Source: Pseudomonas graminis
GTDB lineage: Bacteria; Pseudomonadota; Gammaproteobacteria; Pseudomonadales; Pseudomonadaceae
Assembly: GCF_013201545.1 (NCBI RefSeq)
Contig: NZ_CP053746.1
Span: 954,501 to 1,018,500, forward strand
Direction of reading: 5' to 3'
DNA: 64,000 nt
Both the position numbers and the translations under genes were made by a program. Below the pieces are notes generated by a model. It saw only the letters and a list, made by a program, of their open reading frames with translations. It searched no databases and was not told where the DNA came from. Below are positions 27,177 through 36,088 of the stretch, one piece after another. Numbering within the stretch: position 1 is the stretch's first letter; every line of letters starts with the position of its first letter.

Positions 27177-28514
27177 TTAAGGCTTGCGCTTACGCGGCCC
27201 GGTGTTGAACACCGGTACTTTGCGCACTGGCTTGATGGCCGGTACTTCATGCGCCGCTTCGCCGCTATCCACCCATTTGCCCAGATTGCGTTTGCCGCCT
27301 CCGCCACTGGTTTTGAGTTTCTTTGGCTTCTTCGGCTTTTTCAGAATCTGCCCGGTCGCGTCGGTGGCCGGCACGCGGTGTTCCGGAATGAAGTCGGGTT
27401 CTTCACGGCGCTGCAGGGTCTGGCGGGTAAGCATTTCGATGGCACTGAGCAGGTCGACTTCGTCGGCGCACACCAGAGAGATCGCTTCCCCTGTCTGCCC
27501 CGCGCGACCGGTGCGGCCGATGCGGTGGATGTAGTCTTCGGCAACGATCGGCAGGTCGAGGTTGACCACGGTCGGCAGGTCGTCGATGTCCAGACCGCGA
27601 GCCGCCACATCGGTGGCGACCAGGATCTGCACGTCACCGCTCTTGAAGCGATCCAGCGCACGCTGGCGAGTGGCCTGAGGTTTGTCGCCGTGAATGCCGT
27701 CTGCGTTGAGGCTCAGGCCTTGCAGGCGCTCGACCAACTGGTCGACACCGACGCGGGTTTTCGCGAACACCAGCACCTGACCCCAGCGATGCTTCTTGAG
27801 CAGATGAATGAACAGCTCGCTCTTGCGCTTCTTGTCGACGGTGACGATCCACTGCTTGACCGACGACGCCGCCACGTTGCGCGGGCTAACCTCGATGGTC
27901 AGCGGGTTGTCGAGCATCTGCCCGGCCAACGCGCGAATCGCATCGGAGAAGGTCGCGGAGAACAGCAGCGTCTGACGGCGCTTCGGCAGCGCGGCGTAGA
28001 TGTCGCGCAGCTCTTCGGAAAAGCCGAGATCGAGCATGCGATCGGCTTCGTCGAGGATCAGGGTCTGCAGTTGGGAGAACTTCACCGCGTTCTGGCGATA
28101 CAGGTCGAGCAGCCGGCCGGGAGTGGCGACCAGCACATCAACGCCTCGGCGCAGTTTCATCATTTGCGGGTTGATGCTGACGCCGCCGTAGGCCGCGTAA
28201 GTGGTCAGCGGCAGGTGCTCGGCGTATTGCGCGATGGCTTCGTGAACCTGTTCGGCCAGTTCGCGGGTCGGCACCAGCACCAGCGCACGGACGGAATTGG
28301 CAGCGACCTTCGGGCCTTCCATGGTCAGGCGTTGCAGCAGTGGCAGCGCGAAACCTGCGGTCTTGCCGGTGCCGGTCTGGGCGGCGGCCATGAGGTCGCG
28401 GCCTTCGAGCACGGGCGGAATCGCCTGGGCCTGAACGGGGGTGGGAGTCTGATAGCCCAGTGTTTCGAGGGCACGCAGCAGGGGTTCGATCAGGCCGAGG
28501 GAGGCGAATGTCAT
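27177..28514 (-). CDS. rhlE: DEAD-box RNA helicase, RhlE type
   Basis: ATP-dependent RNA helicase of 445 residues. The core has the Q motif (GYQTPTPVQAQAIPPVL), Walker A AAQTGTGKTAG, DEAD in LILDEADRMLDLG, SAT in FSATFSD, and HRIGRTGRAG in the second RecA lobe. A basic, Lys/Pro-rich tail (from about residue 385) should bind RNA. RhlE proteins act in ribosome assembly and mRNA decay. The gene lies outside the polysaccharide locus and marks its right border. Confidence 0.93.
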   Translation of the reverse strand: MTFASLGLIEPLLRALETLGYQTPTPVQAQAIPPVLEGRDLMAAAQTGTGKTAGFALPLLQRLTMEGPKVAANSVRALVLVPTRELAEQVHEAIAQYAEHLPLTTYAAYGGVSINPQMMKLRRGVDVLVATPGRLLDLYRQNAVKFSQLQTLILDEADRMLDLGFSEELRDIYAALPKRRQTLLFSATFSDAIRALAGQMLDNPLTIEVSPRNVAASSVKQWIVTVDKKRKSELFIHLLKKHRWGQVLVFAKTRVGVDQLVERLQGLSLNADGIHGDKPQATRQRALDRFKSGDVQILVATDVAARGLDIDDLPTVVNLDLPIVAEDYIHRIGRTGRAGQTGEAISLVCADEVDLLSAIEMLTRQTLQRREEPDFIPEHRVPATDATGQILKKPKKPKKLKTSGGGGKRNLGKWVDSGEAAHEVPAIKPVRKVPVFNTGPRKRKP

Positions 28515-28583
28515 TTCAGTACCGTTGGAAAAAGGTCAGCGCACAAGAGTCTGTAGAAGACAATGGCGCGCAGTTTACCCTTT

Positions 28584-29474
28584 CTACACCGGTTTCTGCT
28601 TGCGCCACTGCGGCAGGCCGATGAGCACGACGGCGCTGATGATCACCGCCATCGCCGCACCTTCCGCCCAGCCGATGTGTTCGCCGGCGAACAACACGCC
28701 CAGCAACACCGCCACCGCCGGGTTGACGTAGCAATAGCTGGTCGCGGCGGCAGGCCGCACGTTCTTCAGCAGGTACATGTAGGAGCTGAACGCGACGATG
28801 GAGCCGAACACCACCAGATAGGCCATGACCAGCCAGCCGGACAGGCCGGGAGACTGGGTCATGCGTTCGCCGCTGATGAAGCTGCCGAGCAACAGCACCG
28901 CGCCGGCCACCAGCATTTCGCAGGCGCTGGCCATCGGCCCGGCGGGCAATGGCAAGTAGCGGCTCCACACCGAACCGAACGCCCAGGTCGCGGCGGCGAA
29001 GATCACCAGCGCGGCGCCCATGGGGCTGGCCTGCAGGTTCGAGCCGAGGTTGAGCAAGGAGATGCCGACGAGACCGAGCAGGATGCCCGCCCATTCAAGC
29101 CCGGTATTGCGATGGCCCCAGAACAGGCCGAACAACAAGGTGAACAACGGCACTGAGGCCACCGCCAGTGCAGCGACGCCAGAGGCAACGCCAGCATGTT
29201 CCGCCAAAGTAACGCCGCCGTTGCCGCAGGCGAGCAACAGAAAGCCGATCATCCCGGCGGATTTCCACTGCTTCCAGGTCGGCATCGGCGCGCCACGAAA
29301 GCGCATGAAGGCGAAAAGGATGGAGCCGGCGATGGTGAAACGCACCCCGGCCATCATCAGTGGAGGCCAGGTTTCAATACCGATGCGGATGGCGAGATAG
29401 GTTGAGCCCCAGATCACATAAAGCGCGAAAAAGGCCCCGATGAGCAGCAGGGGAAAACGGCGGGCGGCAGGCAT
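28584..29474 (-). CDS. yedA: EamA-family exporter (YedA-like)
   Basis: A 296-residue inner-membrane protein with ten helices arranged as two EamA repeats. The start ALYVIWGSTYLAIRIGIETW and the block TWAFGSVWSRYLPLP fit the YedA/RhaT-like drug-metabolite transporters, which export amino acids or small metabolites. Substrate not readable. Single gene, 69 bp upstream of rhlE on the same strand. Confidence 0.85.
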   Translation of the reverse strand: MPAARRFPLLLIGAFFALYVIWGSTYLAIRIGIETWPPLMMAGVRFTIAGSILFAFMRFRGAPMPTWKQWKSAGMIGFLLLACGNGGVTLAEHAGVASGVAALAVASVPLFTLLFGLFWGHRNTGLEWAGILLGLVGISLLNLGSNLQASPMGAALVIFAAATWAFGSVWSRYLPLPAGPMASACEMLVAGAVLLLGSFISGERMTQSPGLSGWLVMAYLVVFGSIVAFSSYMYLLKNVRPAAATSYCYVNPAVAVLLGVLFAGEHIGWAEGAAMAVIISAVVLIGLPQWRKQKPV

Positions 29475-29599
29475 GAAAGGCTCTAGTACAGTCGTTTATT
29501 GTGGGACTGATTCTAGAAATGTCCGAGCGGGTGACGTCAGTTACAAATGAGGTTTATTCGACCCGTACACTTTCTCGGGGGCTGAAGCGGGGGTTTAGT

Positions 29600-30085
29600 G
29601 CGGCTGGCTGAAGCCAGTCCCGCTGAGCGCGTTCATCCAGTGGGACTGGCTTTAGCCGGGATGGCTTCGGTTGTCACATTGCAAACTTGATATTGAACAT
29701 ACTGGCCTCTTCCCGGCTAAAGCCGGTCCCACTAACAGATTGCGTACACCCGTGGGACTGCTTTAGCCGGGAAGACGTCGGTTGTCGCGCTGCAAAAGTG
29801 ATGTCGAACGCGCTGGCCTCTTCCCGGCTGAAGCCGGTCCCACTAACAGCACGCGTTCATCCAGTGGGACTGGCTTTAGCCGGGAAGACGTCGGTTGTCA
29901 CGCTGCAAATTTGATGTCTAATACGCTGGCCGCTTCCCGGCTGAAGTTGGTCCCACTAAGGGCACGCGTTCATCCAGTGGGACTGGCTTTAGCCGGGATG
30001 GCTTCGGTTGTCACGCTGCAAATTTGATGTCGAACATGCTGGCCTCTTCCCGGCTAAAGCCGGTCCCACTAACAGCACGCGCTCA
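29600..30085. repeat. REP array 1, about four 112-bp tandem units
   Basis: The palindromic core GGGACTGGCTTTAGCCGGGA recurs at 29642, 29754, 29866 and 29979, spaced 112, 112 and 113 bp; inverted partners (TCCCGGCTAAAGCCGGTCCC type) lie between. Each unit is an inverted REP pair with a conserved linker, so the array grew by unit duplication. It reaches the stop of the exonuclease gene at 30093 and could affect its mRNA end. Confidence 0.9.
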
Positions 30086-30092
30086 TCCACCC

Positions 30093-30719
30093 CTATTGAC
30101 CCGCGGCGAGCCCCCGGTGCTTGCTGATCGCATCCGCAATTTTCTTCGCCGGGACTTTTTGCAGGCTGCACAGCAACTGGTGGGAAACGCCGGCGAGACC
30201 GTGGGTGTCGCGCAGTTGATGGCCCAGGTGCAGCGTAAGGTTGGCGGCCATTTCGGCATCGGCCATGGCCCGGTGAGCCTTGCCGGTGTGGGGCAAGCCG
30301 GCCCAACTGGTGAGGGTGCCGAGTTTGTGGTTTGGCGCGTGTGGCAGCAGACGTCGCGCCAGCAGCATCGAGCAGGCGAAGCTTTGCACGCGATTGCGCT
30401 TGATGCGCGACAGCTCGAAGTCCCAGAACTTCTGGTCGAACGAGGCGTTATGCGCCACCAGGGGTGTCAGGCCGACGAACTCGGCGACTTCGTTCATGAC
30501 CCGTTCAGCCGGCGGCGCGGTGCGCAGCATGCTGTTGCTGATGCCGGTCAGGGACTCAATGAAAGACGGGATGCGCACGCCAGCGTTCATCAGGCTTTGA
30601 TAGCGCTCGACGATAACGCCCTGCTCCACGATCACCACAGCGATTTCCGTGGCGCGGCAGTAGCTGCTGGGGGAAATGCCAGTGGTTTCGAAGTCGATGA
30701 CGGCGATACGTTCTTGCAT
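30093..30719 (-). CDS. DnaQ-like 3'-5' exonuclease
   Basis: A 208-residue exonuclease of the DEDD superfamily. The metal-binding residues appear in IAVIDFETTGISP (Asp-Glu), LVAHNASFDQKF (Asp) and KAHRAMADAEMAA (His and last Asp), so this is the DEDDh type. Such proteins act as proofreading-like or RNA/DNA trimming enzymes; the specific substrate is unknown. The ATG at 30719 gives the canonical start; the frame extending to 30830 overlaps the neighbouring gene. Confidence 0.87.
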   Translation of the reverse strand: MQERIAVIDFETTGISPSSYCRATEIAVVIVEQGVIVERYQSLMNAGVRIPSFIESLTGISNSMLRTAPPAERVMNEVAEFVGLTPLVAHNASFDQKFWDFELSRIKRNRVQSFACSMLLARRLLPHAPNHKLGTLTSWAGLPHTGKAHRAMADAEMAANLTLHLGHQLRDTHGLAGVSHQLLCSLQKVPAKKIADAISKHRGLAAGQ

Positions 30720-30792
30720 AGAGTGGCCTTCAGAAATAGCGGGTGGTGCGTTTTGTTTGGTGTGTTGCGGCGCTTGATAAGCGCGTGTTGCA

Positions 30793-31272
30793 TCAGGTCT
30801 TGAGCAGCAACCCGCCCTCGATCGGCACATAACGGCTGGCCGCGCGGATTAGCGAATTGGCGGTCAACCCGGGCACGCCGTAGGCAATCGCTTCGACGCC
30901 GTGCTTGCTGATGATGCGCTCCAGCAGCAGGTCAAAATCCCCATCGCCGGATGCCAGCACGACTTCGTCGACATTCGGCGCGACGTCCATGATGTCGATG
31001 GTGATACCCACGTCCCAGTCGCCTTTAGCCGAGCCGTCGCTGCGCTGGATGTAGGGTTTGAGTTTGACGGTGAAACCGAGGTTGCGCAGGATCTGCTGGA
31101 ATTGCTGCTGCTTGCTGTCGCCGCGGTCAATGGCATACGCATAGGCCTCGACGATCTGCCCGCGCTGGCTGATGTCAGCCCACAGGGCGGCGTAATTGAA
31201 GTGGCAACCGTGAGCCTGACGCACTGTGTAATACAGATTCTGTACGTCGGCGAAGACCGCGATTCTTCTCAC
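30793..31272 (-). CDS. NYN-domain protein (LabA/DUF88 family)
   Basis: A 159-residue PIN-like NYN domain, a family of probable metal-dependent RNases. IAVFADVQNLYYTVRQA carries the first acidic residue and Asn; KGDWDVGITIDIMD and LASGDGDFDLLLERI supply the other acidic residues of the active site. The start is the GTG at 31272, which has GAGGA seven bases upstream; the ORF continuing to 31296 has no such signal. RNA target unknown. Confidence 0.85.
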   Translation of the reverse strand: MRRIAVFADVQNLYYTVRQAHGCHFNYAALWADISQRGQIVEAYAYAIDRGDSKQQQFQQILRNLGFTVKLKPYIQRSDGSAKGDWDVGITIDIMDVAPNVDEVVLASGDGDFDLLLERIISKHGVEAIAYGVPGLTANSLIRAASRYVPIEGGLLLKT

Positions 31273-31430
31273 CCAAATTCCTCGATGCGCTGACAAGCGA
31301 CAAGGGCCCGAAGACCGGACCGGCGCTCAGTATGCCAGTTTGGGGACGGGATTGAAGGATTGGGTGCGGAGGCCCGCTAGCCAGCAACGCTTTAGCAACG
31401 CTGCAGATGCACGGGCCACGATGGAATTAA

Positions 31431-31546
31431 CTGTGAGCGAGCTTGCTCGCGAAGGGGCCGGGACACACGCTGGATATTTAGCGTCTGATACGCCGTCTTC
31501 GTGAGCAAGGTGGAGCGCCACTCTGGTCACTCCCACAGGGAGGCGT
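31431..31546. repeat. Inverted pair of a second REP family
   Basis: GTGAGCGAGCTTGCTCGCGAA starts at 31432 and a diverged inverted copy (TTCGTGAGCAAGGTGGAGCG, then ACTCCCAC) ends near 31543. The core differs from that of array 1, and the same family recurs at 60888-60985. Confidence 0.75.
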
Positions 31547-31558
31547 TAGCTGCGGGTC

Positions 31559-32368
31559 TCAGATGAACGAATCGTCTTCATCAAACAAGCCACCACCGGT
31601 GTCGCTGCCGTAATCGGTATCGGCGAAGCCATTGGAATCACTGCCCCAGGCGTCGTTGCCGGTACTGTCATTACCCGTCACGCGCTGCTGGTCATCCCAC
31701 CAACCGCCGCTGCCGCCCTGATCATGCTCGGCAGCAGGCTGGGCCGGCTGCTCCTGGATGATCTCGACGATTTCCTGCGGTTGGCTGTTGTGGTGGAACA
31801 GGCTGCTGATGCCCTCCGCCAGCATCACACCACCGGCCACGCCCGCTGCGGTTTTCAGCGCGCCGCCGAGGAAACCACTGCCGACCGGTGCAGCCGGTGC
31901 CTGTTGCGGCTGGGCATAATTTTGCTGTGGTTGAGCATAGTTTTGCTGCGGTGCGCTCGCCGGACCACTTTCACGCCAGCCGCCCGAGGAAGGCTGCGGA
32001 CTGGAAGGACGGGAAAACGACGAAGCCGGCTGCTGAGCCTGTGGCTCGCGGGAACCGCCGCCAAAGATGCTCGACAGAAAGCCACCGCCATTGCCGGACT
32101 GCGCGGGTGCGCCGGATTTGGCCCGCTCCAGTTCAGCCCGCAGTTGTTGAATCTGCTCGTCGCGCTGACGGCTCTGGGCCTCCAGCTGCTTGATCGCGAC
32201 TTCCTGCACCAGAATCGACTGCGCCATGTAATAAGGCGCGGCAGGCTGGCGAGTCAGGTGCTCCTTGATCAGCGCTTCGGCCTGCGCATCACGGGGGGCC
32301 GACTCGGTTTCTGCTTGTTTGAGCTTGCCAAACAAGCCATCGATCAGGGTTTGTTCTTCGCTGTTCAT
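31559..32368 (-). CDS. DUF2076 family protein
   Basis: A 269-residue protein with a helical N terminus (MNSEEQTLIDGLFGKLKQAE; the DUF2076 signature continues to YYMAQSILVQEVAIKQLEAQ), a low-complexity Ser/Pro/Gln middle, a Gly-rich hydrophobic segment (about 165-190, FLGGALKTAAGVAGGVML) and an acidic Asp/Gly tail. The segment may insert in a membrane. Function unknown. The ATG at 32368 follows GAGGT; the frame beyond to 32422 is not needed. Confidence 0.85.
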   Translation of the reverse strand: MNSEEQTLIDGLFGKLKQAETESAPRDAQAEALIKEHLTRQPAAPYYMAQSILVQEVAIKQLEAQSRQRDEQIQQLRAELERAKSGAPAQSGNGGGFLSSIFGGGSREPQAQQPASSFSRPSSPQPSSGGWRESGPASAPQQNYAQPQQNYAQPQQAPAAPVGSGFLGGALKTAAGVAGGVMLAEGISSLFHHNSQPQEIVEIIQEQPAQPAAEHDQGGSGGWWDDQQRVTGNDSTGNDAWGSDSNGFADTDYGSDTGGGLFDEDDSFI

Positions 32369-32558
32369 GGCGACCTCGTTAGATTGCCGTAGGAATTCTG
32401 TTCTGGGCCATTGCCCGGACACATCCAGGTAATGGGGCTGTTCAAGGGCGTTTCAATAGGATGTACAAAAAGTTAAGAAGGACGGTCTGCCGCCGCCGGT
32501 TGGCCCGTTTTACAGCTCTACGTTACAGTGTCGGCCTGCTTATCCTTGTGATCCGTTC

Positions 32559-33212
32559 ATGAATCCGCTGACCATTCTGCAAGACTCGTTTTACTTCTTC
32601 CGACGTAACTTCGGCAGCATTCTTACGCTGTGTCTGCCGCTGGTGGTGCTGGAGGCCCTGGCTAAACAGCTCATCGGTTTCGGCCAAAGCACCGGGGCCG
32701 CGCCACTGTTGATCGGGTTGCTTTTCTACCCGCTGTACACCGGCGCGCTCATTCTTTTTATGGACGCCAAAACCCGTGGCGAAGAGCCGGTCAAATCCAA
32801 CCTGTGGGCCGTTGCGTTGCGCCTGTGGCCCACCTTCGCGGTGCTGACGGCGCTGAGCACGCTGCTGATCATGGCCGGCATGTCGTTGTTCATCCTGCCC
32901 GGCGTGTGGGTGATGATCAAACTGGTGCTGTCCGAATACCTGCTGGTGTTGCGCGGGATGGGGCCGCTGGAAGCGATGCGCGAAAGCTTCAGAATGACTC
33001 AGGGCCACGTCATGCGGATTTTCGCCTGCGTGCTGTGCGTTTACATCCCGCTGTCGCTGCTTGAAGCGCTGAGTTATTACGTGCTGCCGGACCAGCAGAG
33101 CCCGATGCTGTCGATTGCGGTGAACAGTGTTTCCAGCTTCCTGCAGTTGTTTATCAGCGTGGTGATGTTCCGGTTGTTCATGCTCATCGACCCACCCGCC
33201 CGGTCGGTCTGA
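32559..33212 (+). CDS. yciC: YciC-family (UPF0259) membrane protein
   Basis: A 217-residue protein with about five or six membrane helices. The start NPLTILQDSFYFFRRNFGSI is typical of the YciC family, whose role is unknown. It ends 4 bp before the next gene, so the two are co-transcribed. Confidence 0.85.
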   Translation: MNPLTILQDSFYFFRRNFGSILTLCLPLVVLEALAKQLIGFGQSTGAAPLLIGLLFYPLYTGALILFMDAKTRGEEPVKSNLWAVALRLWPTFAVLTALSTLLIMAGMSLFILPGVWVMIKLVLSEYLLVLRGMGPLEAMRESFRMTQGHVMRIFACVLCVYIPLSLLEALSYYVLPDQQSPMLSIAVNSVSSFLQLFISVVMFRLFMLIDPPARSV

Positions 33213-33216
33213 AAAA

Positions 33217-34311
33217 ATGGCACGCCCGACGCGGTATCTGCTTTACCTCGCGGTGGGTGCCGGGCTGTTCGCGGTATTGCTCCATGACATGACCTGGCGC
33301 CCTGCCCGACACGAGAAGGCGGCGGTGTCTTGCAACGCGAAGGACGGAAAGCCACCGGTATTGGCGCCCGGTCAGACGCTGAAAGTGATGACCTGGAACA
33401 TTCAACACCTGGCCGGCAAGCGCTATGTCTTCTGGTACGACCTGCCAGACGGCAGCGGCCCGGACGAGCGCCCGACGCCGGAAGACCTGGCCTTCAACCT
33501 TGACGAAGTGGCTCGGGTCATTCGCGACGAGCAACCGGACATCGTGTTGCTACAAGAAGTCGACGACGGTGCGAAGAACACCGACTACGGCAACCAACTC
33601 GCCCTGCTCCAGGCCCGTGTCGCCGACCTCTACCCCTGCAGCAGCGAAGCGTTTTACTGGAAGTCCGACTTCGTGCCGGATCGTCACATCTTCGGCAGTG
33701 TCGGCCGCAAGCTGGCGACACTGAGCCGCTATCAACTGGACAGCGCCGAACGCCTGCAACTGCCCTCGCCTTCCGGACTCTTCATTAGCCGCCTGTTTCA
33801 ACCTCGGCCTGCAATGCTCGTCAGCTACCTGCCGTTGAGCGATGGCCGACGGCTGGCGGTGACCAATACACAGCTAAGCGATGCCCAATCAGGCGGCGAC
33901 GTGCAACAGCGCCAAGTGGCGGCGGTTCGTGAGTTGCAGCAAGCCTTCGAACAGAACGGCACGCTGTGGATAAGTGGCGGGGATTTCAATCTGCTGCCGC
34001 AGGGGCAATATCAGCGGCTGCCCGCCGAACAGCGCGCGCCGTATTCGGCAGAGAGCGAGCTGCGTGGCTTGTGGGAAAGCTTCCCGATGATCCCGAGCAA
34101 TGAAGACGTGACCGGTGAGGATCGTCGCAAGTGGTACACCCGCTTCCCCAACGACCCCCGCATCAGCGGCCCGGACCGGACGCAGGATTTTCTGTTCTAC
34201 AGCCCGAAGCTGCAGCGGATCGAGGCGAGGGTGAGGCAGGCGGACACGTTATTGATTTCTGATCACATGCCGGTGATTGCGCGATTGCAGGTGACCATGC
34301 CGGGCGAGTAA
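33217..34311 (+). CDS. Endonuclease/exonuclease/phosphatase-family protein
   Basis: A 364-residue hydrolase with an N-terminal membrane anchor (residues 6-24) and an exported EEP fold. Catalytic blocks: LKVMTWNIQHL (Asn), VLLQEVDDG (Glu), ISGGDFNLLP (Asp/Asn) and the final LISDHMPVIARL (Asp-His). The fold includes DNases, sphingomyelinases and phosphoinositide phosphatases. Substrate cannot be told; the anchor puts it in the periplasm. Confidence 0.88.
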   Translation: MARPTRYLLYLAVGAGLFAVLLHDMTWRPARHEKAAVSCNAKDGKPPVLAPGQTLKVMTWNIQHLAGKRYVFWYDLPDGSGPDERPTPEDLAFNLDEVARVIRDEQPDIVLLQEVDDGAKNTDYGNQLALLQARVADLYPCSSEAFYWKSDFVPDRHIFGSVGRKLATLSRYQLDSAERLQLPSPSGLFISRLFQPRPAMLVSYLPLSDGRRLAVTNTQLSDAQSGGDVQQRQVAAVRELQQAFEQNGTLWISGGDFNLLPQGQYQRLPAEQRAPYSAESELRGLWESFPMIPSNEDVTGEDRRKWYTRFPNDPRISGPDRTQDFLFYSPKLQRIEARVRQADTLLISDHMPVIARLQVTMPGE

Positions 34312-34395
34312 ATGCTTAAGAAACCCTAGTGATCGCCGATAGCTTTTCAAGAATGCCAGGGACCGAAGGCGTTTGACTCCCACTGGCGAACTATC

Positions 34396-36006
34396 ATGCA
34401 GCTGCTCCCCTTTCAAAGCCTGCGGGCGAAGTTCGCAGTGGTTGTCGCGCTCGCCGTGCTGGTCATCACTTGCATCTTCGGCAGTGTGATTGGCGCGTCC
34501 GCCATATCCAGACACAAAGAGCAGACCGGACATCAGCTGGCGGAATATGCGGCCTCGATGATCGATCGACTTGATCGTGACATGCACAGCCGCGCCAAGG
34601 AGCTCAGCGTGCTGAGTGATCTGGAGGCACTGCGCAACCCCGCAAACGTCGCCGAAGCGCGAAGCCTGCTTAATCACCTCAACGCTCAGTTCCCGAGTTA
34701 TTCATGGATCGGCCTCACCGACACCGAGGGCACGGTGGTCGCGTCCACGGGCCGTTTGCTTGAGGGTCTCAGCATCGCGCACAGGCCCGTATTCATGGAG
34801 GGGCAAGATAAAACCTTTGTAGGTGACGTGCATGAAGCCGTCATGCTCGCCAAGCTATTGCCCAACCCATCGGGCGAGACGATGAAGTTTGTCGATATCA
34901 GCATGCCGGTAAAGGACAAGGCTGGAAACTTCATCGGCGTGTTGGCCAGCCACCTCTCATGGCAGTGGGCGGCAGAAATTGGGCGGACCATGTTCGAGCC
35001 GCTGAAGAAAAGCCTTCCGGGGCTGGAGTTTCTGGTCGTGAGCAAAGACGGCATCGTCTTGCTCGGTCCCAAGCAGCTCATCGGCAACCCCAGTGAAGCC
35101 GGCATCGACCATAAAAGCGAGGCCCGGTGGACGGTGCGCGAGTGGCAGGACGGCAGAACATATGTGGTGGGCGCTGCCGAAAGCGTCGGTATCGATGGTT
35201 ACCCCGGGCTGGGCTGGACCGTTGTGACGCGTCAGCCAGCAGAGGTTGCATTTGCCGAGGCAAACGGGCTGCGGGCGGAAATCTTGCTGTGGGGCAGCTT
35301 GTTGTCCATCGCCTTCGCGGTGCTGGGATGGTTCGTGGCCGGCGTTATCACTCGTCCCCTCAACCAGATCACCGATGCCGCAATGCGCCTGTCCGAAGGC
35401 GATGACGTCGCCATTCCGCTCATAAAAGGCAGCCTTGAGGTTGAAAAGCTGAGCATGGTCATTCGACATCTGGTCGAGAGCCTGACTCAAAAGAAGGGTC
35501 AGTTGGCGCTTATCAAGGGCGTCGCCTACCGCGATACGGTCACAGGTCTGCCCAACCGTGCTGCGTTGGAAAACTACGTCAAGAGTGTGCAAGACGAGCC
35601 CGGCCCGCCGCCTGCTTTCGGCGTGCTATGCCTGGACCTCGATGGGTTCAAACCGGTGAATGACCGTTTCGGTCATGCGGTGGGTGACGCCCTGCTCCAT
35701 TCAGTCGGCCTGCGCCTTTCCAGTACCGTGCGTGATGGCGACATTGCAGTGCGCCACGGCGGTGACGAGTTTGTGCTGCTGCTGCGATTGAAGACCGGCG
35801 AATCATTGGCCAACGTGCAAGGCGCAGCTCAGCGCATCATCAAAAAGATCGCCGAGCCGGTCATACTGGCCGGCAAGGAAATCAGGATTGGCTGCAGCAT
35901 TGGCGGCGCAGTGTGGACCGAGGGTGACTTTGCGGACGCGCTGGGCATGGCTGACAAAGCCCTCTATCGGGCCAAACGCGCCGGCAAATCCCAAGCGCAG
36001 TTTTGA
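34396..36006 (+). CDS. Membrane diguanylate cyclase (dCACHE-HAMP-GGDEF)
   Basis: A 536-residue enzyme that makes c-di-GMP from two GTP. Helix one spans about residues 13-35; a double-CACHE periplasmic sensor covers about 40-285; helix two about 295-320; HAMP to about 370; then the GGDEF domain. The active loop GGDEF is intact at 455-459. An RxxD inhibitory site (R446, D449) sits five residues before it, so product feedback is likely. GLPNRAALE, before the catalytic half, is canonical. The ligand of the sensor is unknown. A curlin gene follows on the other strand, and LapD elsewhere in the window reads c-di-GMP. Confidence 0.95.
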   Translation: MQLLPFQSLRAKFAVVVALAVLVITCIFGSVIGASAISRHKEQTGHQLAEYAASMIDRLDRDMHSRAKELSVLSDLEALRNPANVAEARSLLNHLNAQFPSYSWIGLTDTEGTVVASTGRLLEGLSIAHRPVFMEGQDKTFVGDVHEAVMLAKLLPNPSGETMKFVDISMPVKDKAGNFIGVLASHLSWQWAAEIGRTMFEPLKKSLPGLEFLVVSKDGIVLLGPKQLIGNPSEAGIDHKSEARWTVREWQDGRTYVVGAAESVGIDGYPGLGWTVVTRQPAEVAFAEANGLRAEILLWGSLLSIAFAVLGWFVAGVITRPLNQITDAAMRLSEGDDVAIPLIKGSLEVEKLSMVIRHLVESLTQKKGQLALIKGVAYRDTVTGLPNRAALENYVKSVQDEPGPPPAFGVLCLDLDGFKPVNDRFGHAVGDALLHSVGLRLSSTVRDGDIAVRHGGDEFVLLLRLKTGESLANVQGAAQRIIKKIAEPVILAGKEIRIGCSIGGAVWTEGDFADALGMADKALYRAKRAGKSQAQF

Positions 36007-36057
36007 CCTCGCCGCGAACCTGACCTTCCTGATTGCTCCCCCCTGTGCGGAAAATCC

Positions 36058-36079
36058 CCCCGCCGGTCCATCGGCGGGG
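36058..36079 (-). terminator. Probable terminator of the curlin gene
   Basis: CCCCGCCG (36058-36065) pairs with CGGCGGGG (36072-36079) across a 6-nt loop. Read on the minus strand the stem is followed by GGATTTT, a short T run, 10 bp beyond the curlin stop. It may also slow transcripts from the diguanylate cyclase. Confidence 0.6.
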
Positions 36080-36088
36080 TAAGGCATC

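Noticed and set aside
27249..28556. 435-codon plus-strand frame opposite rhlE
   Set aside because: Antisense shadow of a clear DEAD-box helicase.
29600..30085. CRISPR array
   Set aside because: Period is regular, but the sequences between the palindromes are also repeated, so there are no unique spacers; no cas genes.
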